Shown: positions 1 through 5,683 of the stretch, piece after piece
Layout of the letters: every line of letters begins with the position of its first letter
How positions within the stretch are numbered: position 1 is the first letter of the stretch
Source of the DNA: JAHEYF01 sp045805185
Lineage (GTDB): Bacteria; Bacteroidota; Bacteroidia; B-17B0; Aurantibacillaceae
Reading direction: 5' to 3'
Length of the DNA: 5,683 nucleotides
Assembly (NCBI GenBank): GCA_045805185.1
Contig: JBJMLS010000175.1
Coordinates: 1 to 5,683, forward strand
Program-made: the position numbers and the translations under genes
Notes under the pieces: generated by a model
The model's input: only the letters and a program-made list of their open reading frames with translations
The model's database searches: none
Told to the model about the DNA's origin: nothing

Positions 1-958
1 AGTAGGTGAGCGTACCCGTGAAGGAAATGACCTTCTTAGGGAATTTCTTGAGTCAGATGTTATTAAATACGGAGAAGAGTTCAAGCATTCCATGGAAAAA
101 GGCGGATGGGACCTCTCTAAAGTCGATAAAAAAGCGCTTGAAGAATCAAAGGCTACATTAGTGTTCGGTCAAATGAACGAGCCTCCGGGAGCACGTGCCC
201 GTGTTGCCCTTTCAGGATTAACGCTTGCTGAATATTTCCGTGATGGAGATGGTTCCGGACAAGGAAAAGATATCCTGTTCTTCGTTGATAATATCTTCCG
301 CTTTACACAGGCGGGAGCCGAGGTATCCGCCCTGTTAGGCCGTATGCCTTCAGCGGTAGGTTACCAGCCGACCCTTTCAACAGAAATGGGTTTGATGCAG
401 GAGCGTATTACCTCCACTAAAAAAGGATCAATTACATCTGTTCAGGCGGTTTATGTACCTGCGGATGATTTAACTGACCCTGCACCAGCTACAACTTTTG
501 CCCACCTTGACGCAACAACTGTATTGAGCCGTAAAATCGCCGAGTTAGGAATTTATCCTGCAGTGGATCCTTTGGATTCAACTTCAAGGATTCTTACTCC
601 TGTGGTATTAGGCGACGCTCATTATAACTGCGCCCAGCGTGTGAAATTAACCTTACAGCGTTATAAGGAACTTCAGGATATTATTGCCATTCTTGGTATG
701 GACGAGCTTTCTGAGGAGGATAAACTGATTGTATCCCGTGCGCGTCGTGTTCAGCGTTTCTTATCGCAGCCTTTCCACGTTGCCGAGCAATTCACTGGTT
801 TAAAAGGAGTGCTTGTTCCAATTGAAGATACCATTAAAGGATTTAATATGATCATGGATGGTAAAGTAGATGAGTACCCGGAAGCAGCTTTCAACCTGGT
901 TGGAACCATTGAAGACGCGATCGAAAAGGGTAAAAAGATCTTAGCGGAAACAAAATAA
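1..958 (+). CDS. atpD: F1-ATP synthase subunit beta, 5'-truncated by the window edge
   Basis: Catalytic beta subunit of the F1F0 ATP synthase, which makes ATP from ADP and phosphate at the cytoplasmic face of the inner membrane. The reading frame is open from base 2, so the gene starts outside the window; 318 residues are visible. Family length is about 500, so roughly 185 N-terminal residues, including the P-loop, are missing. Seen in order: VGERTREGND at visible residues 1-10, with the Glu that in known beta subunits activates the attacking water; FGQMNEPPGARARVAL; the Walker B strand ILFFVDNIFRFTQAG; the PSAVGYQPTLSTEMG stretch; and the family signature PAVDPLDSTSR. Between VI (residue 21) and LVFGQ there are 31 residues where E. 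coli has 4, an insertion I associate with Bacteroidota homologues. The first in-window Met (base 92) lies inside this insertion and is not the start. atpC follows after 56 bp on the same strand. Identity is certain. Confidence 0.98.
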   Translation, partial: VGERTREGNDLLREFLESDVIKYGEEFKHSMEKGGWDLSKVDKKALEESKATLVFGQMNEPPGARARVALSGLTLAEYFRDGDGSGQGKDILFFVDNIFRFTQAGAEVSALLGRMPSAVGYQPTLSTEMGLMQERITSTKKGSITSVQAVYVPADDLTDPAPATTFAHLDATTVLSRKIAELGIYPAVDPLDSTSRILTPVVLGDAHYNCAQRVKLTLQRYKELQDIIAILGMDELSEEDKLIVSRARRVQRFLSQPFHVAEQFTGLKGVLVPIEDTIKGFNMIMDGKVDEYPEAAFNLVGTIEDAIEKGKKILAETK

Positions 959-1014
959 GTAATGTTGTTGGCTCGGGGATCAATTGGTTCCTTTCCCACT
1001 CCTAACTAAATAAG

Positions 1015-1251
1015 ATGAAATTAGAAATTATTACACCGGATAAAAAGCTGTTCGAAGGAAATGTGAAATCACTTGTGGTTCCAGGTTCCGAAGGGCAATT
1101 AGGTATTTTGAACAACCATGCCCCAATGATCGCTTCGCTGAAAAAGGGTATTGTTAAAGTAACCGATGAGCAGGCACAGGTTCAAAAATTTGAGATCAAG
1201 GGTGGAGTAGTTGAAGTATTAAAAAACAATGTGATTTTGCTTGCCGAGTAA
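1015..1251 (+). CDS. atpC: F1-ATP synthase subunit epsilon, short one-domain form
   Basis: Epsilon subunit of the ATP synthase central stalk, which contacts gamma and the c-ring and helps couple rotation to catalysis. The 78 residues match the N-terminal beta-sandwich domain: an opening LEIITPDKKLFEG, then VVPGSEGQLGILNNHAPM at about residues 21-38, the family's most conserved stretch, and a closing GGVVEVLKNNVILLAE. The E. coli protein is about 139 residues and continues into two C-terminal helices that inhibit ATP hydrolysis; those are absent and the stop follows the sandwich directly. This short form is usual in Bacteroidota as I recall it, so it is probably not a truncation. The ATG is chosen because the family homology starts there and three TAA triplets, one in each frame, sit at 1003-1013 just before it. 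No Shine-Dalgarno sequence is visible. It lies 56 bp after atpD and 24 bp before a terminator, so it is the last gene of this unit. Confidence 0.95.
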   Translation: MKLEIITPDKKLFEGNVKSLVVPGSEGQLGILNNHAPMIASLKKGIVKVTDEQAQVQKFEIKGGVVEVLKNNVILLAE

Positions 1252-1275
1252 GTAATAAGCAATTATACGAATTGT

Positions 1276-1310
1276 AAAATCCCGCCAAACAGCGGGATTT
1301 TTCTTTTTAT
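1276..1310 (+). terminator. Intrinsic terminator of atpD-atpC
   Basis: A perfect 10-bp stem pairs AAAATCCCGC (1276-1285) with GCGGGATTTT (1292-1301) across a 6-nt loop, CAAACA. The stem is followed by a T-rich run with one C (1298-1309). It begins 24 bp after the atpC stop. The A-rich left arm gives a shorter T run on the other strand, so it may also stop read-through coming from the minus-strand gene to its right. Confidence 0.9.
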
Positions 1311-1358
1311 TCAAAGATCCGGAGTGATTCGGCTCTTTAAGCCTTTTGGTTATGCATC

Positions 1359-1388
1359 AAAAAAAGATCCCGCTGTTTACGGGATCTT
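1359..1388 (-). terminator. Intrinsic terminator of the small membrane-protein gene
   Basis: A perfect 9-bp stem pairs AAGATCCCG (1364-1372) with CGGGATCTT (1380-1388), with a 7-nt loop. Read on the minus strand, the hairpin is followed by seven T (complement of 1365-1359, the first two also pairing in the stem). It begins 5 bp after the stop of the gene at 1394-1687. It faces the atpC terminator and shares a 12-bp inverted sequence with it. Confidence 0.88.
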
Positions 1389-1393
1389 ATTCT

Positions 1394-1687
1394 TCAGGAT
1401 AAACGATGTTTTGAATAACGTGCGGCGAAATGCTCCTGGCGCAGGTTCTTTCTTTCTCTCTTCTGTTTTTCTTCTTTATGCTTAAAGAAGGTAAAGATCA
1501 GGATACCTGTAATGAATACGCCTGCAAGGATCAGGTAGCTGAAGATCGGGTTAAACGCGAAATTGGACGGTTCATCGCTTCCGAAGCTTTCAGCAGCAGA
1601 AGCATTCAGGTTAAGCAGTAAAAGGAGCATGGTAATGAGTATTACTTTTCCTTTTGTGTTCAGTGATTTTTCGGTTATCGTTTTCAT
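1394..1687 (-). CDS. Small membrane protein of unknown function with signal peptide and charged tail
   Basis: I do not recognise a family. The 97-residue product has a classic export signal: basic n-region (residues 1-14), hydrophobic core VILITMLLLLLNL (15-27) and a likely cleavage site after ASA or SAA (31-32). A short polar segment (33-47) follows, then one membrane helix at about 48-68, then a 29-residue tail rich in Lys, Arg and Glu. By the positive-inside rule the tail should be cytoplasmic and the short N-terminal segment periplasmic, leaving a mature protein of about 65 residues. The ATG is chosen because the signal peptide starts there; no Shine-Dalgarno sequence is seen. Coding status is supported by this ordered architecture and by a strong terminator 5 bp after the stop. 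It is convergent with atpC and is followed upstream by a 167-bp gap, so it is probably transcribed alone. It could be a small accessory subunit of a membrane complex, but nothing here says which. Confidence 0.72.
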   Translation of the reverse strand: MKTITEKSLNTKGKVILITMLLLLLNLNASAAESFGSDEPSNFAFNPIFSYLILAGVFITGILIFTFFKHKEEKQKRERKNLRQEHFAARYSKHRLS

Positions 1688-1854
1688 AGCTTTATGTTTT
1701 GTGCCTCTCGGCGGATTATTGGGGAGTGTTTATGTATTAAACGCAGAAAAAACTTTTTTGATGTTCGAAAAACAGCCGGTGGTGGCCAAAATCTGATAAG
1801 CGGGCCTGGATGAAAAAATAAGTGGTCGTATTTATTTCACAGGTGGAAGAAAAT
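1688..1854. other. Intergenic 5' flank of the small membrane-protein gene, no named element
   Basis: This gap between the small gene's start and the porV terminator must hold the small gene's promoter if that gene is transcribed alone. I looked on the minus strand for the Bacteroidota pattern (TTG near -33, TAnnTTTG near -7) and found no clean match. A symmetric run of six A, C, six T lies at 1747-1759. I see no repeat, RNA gene or convincing reading frame. Confidence 0.5.
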
Positions 1855-1887
1855 AAAACAGCCCGCAGTTAAACCGCAGGCTGTTTT
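1851..1887 (-). terminator. Intrinsic terminator of the porU-porV unit
   Basis: A 9-bp outer stem pairs AAAACAGCC (1855-1863) with GGCTGTTTT (1879-1887). In minus-strand RNA the stem extends inward to about 15 pairs, using two G-U wobbles, with a 3-nt loop; in plus-strand RNA those positions would be C-A mismatches, so the structure favours the minus strand. On that strand it is followed by a U-rich stretch with one A (complement of 1858-1851). It begins 18 bp after the porV stop. Confidence 0.85.
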
Positions 1888-1905
1888 AAAATAAATCAGG
1901 TAATG

Positions 1906-3177
1906 TTACTCTTTTTTACTGCTGTCGTTTTGCTTATTGAAAGCGTCGAAGTCAAAAGTTAAGGAAAAGCGTAACGTATTCTGTAAAGGATTCCGCTGCT
2001 GCGTTGGGATCAGGTAGGCGAAGTCAAGACCAAAGACATTGTAGCGTACTCCCGCACCCAAAGTGAAAAATTGCCTGTTGCCTTTTAACTTGTCCTCATG
2101 AAAATAACCGAAGCGAACTGCAAATTGCTTATCGTACCAATATTCCATTCCTGTTTGAATGATCACTTCCCTTAATTCTTCTTTCAATCCGCCGGGCGCA
2201 TCATTAAATGATCCGAACATTCCTTCAGTTACACTACGGTGAGGATCCTTTCCTTTTAACACCACGGGATTATTGTTTGCATCGTACACCGGATTTCCAT
2301 TACTATCGATCTCATATTGAGGAGGGGTTGGCACGAGAAGCTTATTGAAATCAAGCATAATAGCAAAGGTATTTACCTCATCCATATTGATCTTTAAAGA
2401 GCTTCCCAATTTCATATTGATCGGGATAAAATCCTTACTCCTCGCGGAAGCGTTATCCGTATAGGATATTTTGGCGCCAATATTAGAGATGTTAAGACCA
2501 AAACCGAGTTCGCAGTTCTTTCCGGAGATCTCAACTTTTTTATCGTTATAAAACATGGATATGTCAACAGCGCCTGTTTTACCAGCGTGTGTGGTTGATC
2601 CGTTGCTTAAGGTAACTCCGCTGGTAAGGTTGGAATAGATGAAACGTACGGCCATTGCTCCTGAAAGTTTTGGCGAGAGCTTGCGGGCATAAGCAGCATC
2701 TAAAGCAAATTCGTTAGGACGGTAAGTTCCTATTGTTGTGCCCACATTATCGGTGAATGTAATGCTTCCCAAAGAAAAATAGCGCAGTGAGCCTGCTATT
2801 GCTGAATTTTTGTCGAGTTTCCCGTAACCGGCAAGATAGGCCAGGTTAATGTCCGGAACAAGTTGTCTCAGCCATGGTGTATACGAAACTCCAACCCCAA
2901 CTTTTTTATCTGCAAAAGCGTATTTAGCCGCGTTCCAATGCATGGAATTTACATCTGGCGTGGAGGCGACTCCGCATTCTCCCATTCCGCCTGCCCTGGA
3001 ATCAGGAGAGATAAGAAGAAATGGCACTGCTGTGGTAATGGTATTTATTTTATTTCCGCTTCCGCTGAGTGAGACACTGCTGTTCACCTGGGCGAAGGCA
3101 TTTGAAAAAAGAATACAGAATATTACGGAGAATATAGGAATCGTTCTGCTTGATAACTCTTTGCTGCAATTTTTCAT
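1906..3177 (-). CDS. porV: T9SS outer-membrane shuttle/channel protein PorV
   Basis: PorV (LptO) is a FadL-like outer-membrane beta-barrel of the type IX secretion system. In characterised species it collects cargo leaving the translocon and delivers it to the PorU sortase at the cell surface. The 423-residue product has a signal peptide ending AFA-Q (cleavage after residue 29). The family hallmark follows: VPFLLISPDSRAGGMG (51-66) and then a VNSMHWNAAKYAF segment. Alternating barrel-strand sequence continues to the end, with the conserved FNDAPGGLKEELRE segment and a final strand LRFSLTFDF (402-410). A 13-residue polar, charged tail follows that strand. The ATG is chosen because the signal peptide begins there; AAG rather than a Shine-Dalgarno sequence precedes it. 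It starts 30 bp after the porU stop on the same strand, so co-transcription is likely, and a strong terminator follows. porU-porV adjacency is also known in Porphyromonas and Flavobacterium. Confidence 0.95.
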   Translation of the reverse strand: MKNCSKELSSRTIPIFSVIFCILFSNAFAQVNSSVSLSGSGNKINTITTAVPFLLISPDSRAGGMGECGVASTPDVNSMHWNAAKYAFADKKVGVGVSYTPWLRQLVPDINLAYLAGYGKLDKNSAIAGSLRYFSLGSITFTDNVGTTIGTYRPNEFALDAAYARKLSPKLSGAMAVRFIYSNLTSGVTLSNGSTTHAGKTGAVDISMFYNDKKVEISGKNCELGFGLNISNIGAKISYTDNASARSKDFIPINMKLGSSLKINMDEVNTFAIMLDFNKLLVPTPPQYEIDSNGNPVYDANNNPVVLKGKDPHRSVTEGMFGSFNDAPGGLKEELREVIIQTGMEYWYDKQFAVRFGYFHEDKLKGNRQFFTLGAGVRYNVFGLDFAYLIPTQQRNPLQNTLRFSLTFDFDAFNKQNDSSKKE

Positions 3178-3207
3178 CTTAGCGAATTGGGGTACGAATT
3201 TAAGTTT

Positions 3208-5683
3208 TTAATTTAAAATAACCAGCTTTTCAAATTTTTCAGACGATTTTCCGTCCGTGGTCTTCACTTTCACCCTGTATACATAGACACCCTGGCCTAT
3301 CTTATCACCGAAATCGTCCTTACCGTCCCAATCCAGGCCATCAGTACGATAACCTTCGTTTGTAACATTCTTATTAAGGGTTTTCACAATTTTCCCGGAA
3401 ATAGTGAAGACTTGTATTTCAACATTCAATCCTACGCAACATTGATTGTGCTCAATAAAGAATTTAGTACTTGTGGTAAAGGGGTTAGGGTAATTGAGCA
3501 CATGTCTTAACGCGAGCTCAGAAGAGGACGCAACTACAAATTCAGTTGTTGAAGAGGAAGAGTTATTTTGAATATCCCAGACTTTAATACTTAAAGTATG
3601 TGTGCCTTCATTCAGTTCACTGAAAGGGTAAGTGATCTTGCCGGATCGAAAACTGTTGAGATCGCTCTGGTAATAATCATTCAGAACATAAGGCTTGTTT
3701 GTATTGGCATCCAGTATGGCCACAAGATCGTGTCCTATACCGTTTCCGACTGTGTTGATCCCGCTGGAGTCAAACACCTCTGCATAGAGTTTCGGACTCT
3801 CATTAGTTGTACCGCCGTATACAAATTTATTATCATTCATGAATAATTTCACCTCCGGACCAATTGCATCTACGCGGGCGGTACTGTCTGATCCTCCCAC
3901 AACGATTTTTTCGTAATAGCCGGAAGCATCAATATCTCCGTTCTGCGCATAGTAGCTTATACGGCCATAACCAAACTGATAAGAAATGTCTTTTGGAACA
4001 ATAAAACTGAAGGAAAAATCCCCATTGGTCACCAGTGATTTTCCTTTGTAAAGCGCGTTCTTCTGCAGGTAAAAGTTAATCATCCCGGCAGCGCCAAGAT
4101 CATTTCCCAAAGTCGTGTATTTAACCGATTTATCAAATACCGTTGGAAATATCACGCCGTTGTACCCGCTTAACTTATTCCCGCTGTTATCGCTAACGTA
4201 TCCCGTCACAGTAACTTTTTCAAGTGCGGAAATAGTATCATTCGTTCCCGCGGGACTAATGTTCACCTGTGTGGTAACAACGCCTTCTTTAGGATAGGCG
4301 AGTAGGACAGCCGGATCGCCCAATAAGGTAAAATGGCGATAACCGGCGCCTGTATTCGTTTTTGTAAGACGAATTATATCTCCAAGCAACGGCATTTTCG
4401 TTCCTAAGGGAGTGAGCGCTGCGTTAAAGAATTTCGGGCACAGGGCATCCCCGTCCGAAGCGAATGCAACACGGGTTGTAGTAAAGAGGGCAATGCCTCC
4501 TCCGGCAGAATGCAATAACACCTCTTCACCGGCCGAGGTTCTTGCCGGATCGTCGTACCTGCTGAATTCACAGGTAGCTGTAAGGAACATCGGGAGATTA
4601 TTGAGGTTATTCCAGCGAAGGATCTGCGGGATATCAAGTACATTCTCATGCGCTAATCCTGTTTCTCCCCCATGTCCGGAATAATTTATGATCAGGGCGC
4701 CTTTTTCAACTCTCTTATTAAATGCTTCATTCGCGTCGGGGTAACGTTCGCCACCAGGCGTAGATTCCTGCTTGTAAGAATCGAGGTATATCTTATCAAT
4801 ATTATAGTTTTTATTTGTTGCAGTAACTATTCCCGCGAAATTCTCACTGCCATGCACAAAAGTAGTTTCCCAGGAATCGTTTGCATCATCGGCGATAAAG
4901 CAGATCCAGTTTCTCCATTCACCAAATGTATTTTCATTTCCTGAAGAACAGGTCGGGGTATTCGCATAGGGATCAAAGCCAGCGTCCTTTTTATAATAGT
5001 GAATGACCTTATTGACGAGGTTGTCGGCTTCTGTTACGCTGTGCGCGGGTAACCTTCCCACGCCTACGTCTACAATGTCGTTATTGGTAAAATCGCCTTC
5101 GGTATCATCCATGAATCCGAAAAAATCATCACTTGCAAAAGAGCCAATGTAGGAGATAGAATTGTAAGACTGATACGTGGGAACGAAATCGGTATTATTT
5201 GTTGCATAACGGTGAAGATTATCATAAGAGCCATCGCCAAAAAGAAGTACATATTTAGGAAGCGTGGAAGGCGTGGCGCGTTTATAGATCATGCGTATAA
5301 AATCCCGGATGGCGGTTATATCCTGTGCGCCCGAAGAGAATTCGTTGTAGATCTCATCTGTTGTTGCAATAACATAACTTAATGTGTCGTATTGAAAATG
5401 GAGGTCCGCAAGCTTCTGGGATTGCTGCTTAAAGAGCGGGTTAGTAATGATAATGTAATCAACAGGCTGTGTGGCATGCAGGTTTTGATTGGGGATCTGA
5501 CCAATTGCCACCGGCGTAAAATAGAATGAGCCCGTATGCGCAACGAATTCTTTCAGTGCCGGCGTAGGTATCACAAACTCAAATGTTCCCGGGCCGGGCT
5601 GAGTAGTTAATTGTTCAGCGACATTAAAAGGATCGCTTACATCCCAGATTGTGGTTGGCGTAAAGTTAGAAATAACATATCGG
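3208..5683 (-). CDS. porU: T9SS gingipain-family sortase PorU, 5'-truncated by the window edge
   Basis: PorU is the surface peptidase (family C25) that cuts the C-terminal sorting domain from T9SS cargo and attaches the cargo to an anchor such as A-LPS. The frame stays open to base 5682, giving 824 visible residues. The first possible start codon, a GTG at 5572-5574, is an internal Val: the 36 codons before it (RYVISNFTP, IWDVSDPFNV) still read as PorU. Compared with the 1158-residue P. gingivalis protein, roughly 300 N-terminal residues are missing. The caspase-like domain spans about residues 75-464. It carries the catalytic His in NYSGHGGE (His337, codon 4672-4674) and Cys in TATCEFSRYDDP (Cys371, codon 4570-4572), 34 residues apart, close to the gingipain spacing, and ends near LLGDPAVLL. 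Beta-rich Ig-like segments follow (about 465-720), then a FlgD-like C-terminal domain from NYPNPF (730). porV follows 30 bp after the stop. Both catalytic residues are intact, so the enzyme is probably active. Confidence 0.96.
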   Translation of the reverse strand, partial: RYVISNFTPTTIWDVSDPFNVAEQLTTQPGPGTFEFVIPTPALKEFVAHTGSFYFTPVAIGQIPNQNLHATQPVDYIIITNPLFKQQSQKLADLHFQYDTLSYVIATTDEIYNEFSSGAQDITAIRDFIRMIYKRATPSTLPKYVLLFGDGSYDNLHRYATNNTDFVPTYQSYNSISYIGSFASDDFFGFMDDTEGDFTNNDIVDVGVGRLPAHSVTEADNLVNKVIHYYKKDAGFDPYANTPTCSSGNENTFGEWRNWICFIADDANDSWETTFVHGSENFAGIVTATNKNYNIDKIYLDSYKQESTPGGERYPDANEAFNKRVEKGALIINYSGHGGETGLAHENVLDIPQILRWNNLNNLPMFLTATCEFSRYDDPARTSAGEEVLLHSAGGGIALFTTTRVAFASDGDALCPKFFNAALTPLGTKMPLLGDIIRLTKTNTGAGYRHFTLLGDPAVLLAYPKEGVVTTQVNISPAGTNDTISALEKVTVTGYVSDNSGNKLSGYNGVIFPTVFDKSVKYTTLGNDLGAAGMINFYLQKNALYKGKSLVTNGDFSFSFIVPKDISYQFGYGRISYYAQNGDIDASGYYEKIVVGGSDSTARVDAIGPEVKLFMNDNKFVYGGTTNESPKLYAEVFDSSGINTVGNGIGHDLVAILDANTNKPYVLNDYYQSDLNSFRSGKITYPFSELNEGTHTLSIKVWDIQNNSSSSTTEFVVASSSELALRHVLNYPNPFTTSTKFFIEHNQCCVGLNVEIQVFTISGKIVKTLNKNVTNEGYRTDGLDWDGKDDFGDKIGQGVYVYRVKVKTTDGKSSEKFEKLVILN

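Noticed and set aside
977..991. Imperfect palindrome GGATCAATTGGTTCC in the atpD-atpC gap
   Set aside because: Only a few pairs form and two positions mismatch; there is no support for an operator or attenuator.
751..999. Open frame of 82 codons on the minus strand across the end of atpD
   Set aside because: It lies antisense to highly conserved atpD coding sequence and has no recognisable domain.
1331..1343. Small hairpin GGCT-CTTTA-AGCC followed by TTTT, between the two convergent terminators
   Set aside because: A 4-bp stem is too weak to call a terminator, and it lies after the much stronger one at 1276-1310.
1313..1370. Direct repeat AAAGATCC at 1313-1320 and 1363-1370
   Set aside because: Eight bases in A-rich flanks are likely chance; two copies with unequal context do not suggest an attachment site or insertion-site duplication.
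1430..1796. Two overlapping plus-strand frames (1430-1621 and 1563-1796) opposite the small membrane-protein gene
   Set aside because: The minus-strand frame has a coherent signal peptide, helix and tail and a matching terminator. The plus-strand frames have no such architecture, and their hydrophobic stretches mirror the opposite strand.
1688..1854. Possible Bacteroidota-type promoter for the small gene, including GATTTTG near 1786-1792 on the minus strand
   Set aside because: It lacks the TA of TAnnTTTG and no TTG is found at the right distance upstream, so I make no promoter call.
2849..3211. Plus-strand frame of 120 codons across the start of porV, with a second frame inside it
   Set aside because: It is antisense to the conserved PorV signal peptide and hallmark region, with no family resemblance.
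4404..4944. Overlapping frames of 81-90 codons on both strands within porU
   Set aside because: They cover the conserved catalytic part of PorU in other frames; Arg/Ser/Pro-rich and low-complexity content is typical of shadow frames.

Overview
The window looks like chromosomal core-gene sequence from a member of the Bacteroidota. Three things point there: an ATP synthase beta subunit with a long Bacteroidota-type insertion, paired with a one-domain epsilon subunit in an atpD-atpC pair; a PorU-PorV pair of the type IX secretion system (T9SS), a machine largely confined to this phylum; and no clear Shine-Dalgarno sequence before any of the starts that can be seen. Genus cannot be read from the sequence. 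I see no mobile element, CRISPR array, tRNA, rRNA or sign of recent transfer.

Left part, plus strand (1-1302): the 3' two thirds of atpD runs in from the left edge and is followed after 56 bp by a complete atpC of 78 codons. An intrinsic terminator at 1276-1310 closes the unit. Together they encode the catalytic beta subunit and the central-stalk epsilon subunit of F1-ATPase.

Middle, minus strand (1359-1905): a small gene (1394-1687) encodes a 97-residue protein with a signal peptide, one membrane helix and a highly charged tail; its function is not recognised. It ends against its own terminator, which lies tail to tail with the atpC terminator and shares a 12-bp inverted sequence with it. 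The 5' flank of this gene (1688-1854) holds nothing I can name.

Right part, minus strand (1855-5683): porU, running in from the right edge and lacking its 5' end, is followed after 30 bp by a complete porV and then by a terminator at 1851-1887. PorU is the cell-surface, gingipain-family peptidase that removes the C-terminal sorting domain of T9SS cargo and joins the cargo to an anchor. PorV is the outer-membrane barrel that shuttles cargo and works with PorU. The two genes are therefore one functional and probably one transcriptional unit, whose promoter lies outside the window.

I did not find a convincing undescribed system. The points most worth a second look are the orphan small membrane protein, the paired look-alike terminators, the 15-codon frame that exactly fills the atpD-atpC gap, and the sorting-domain-like C-terminus on the sortase itself.
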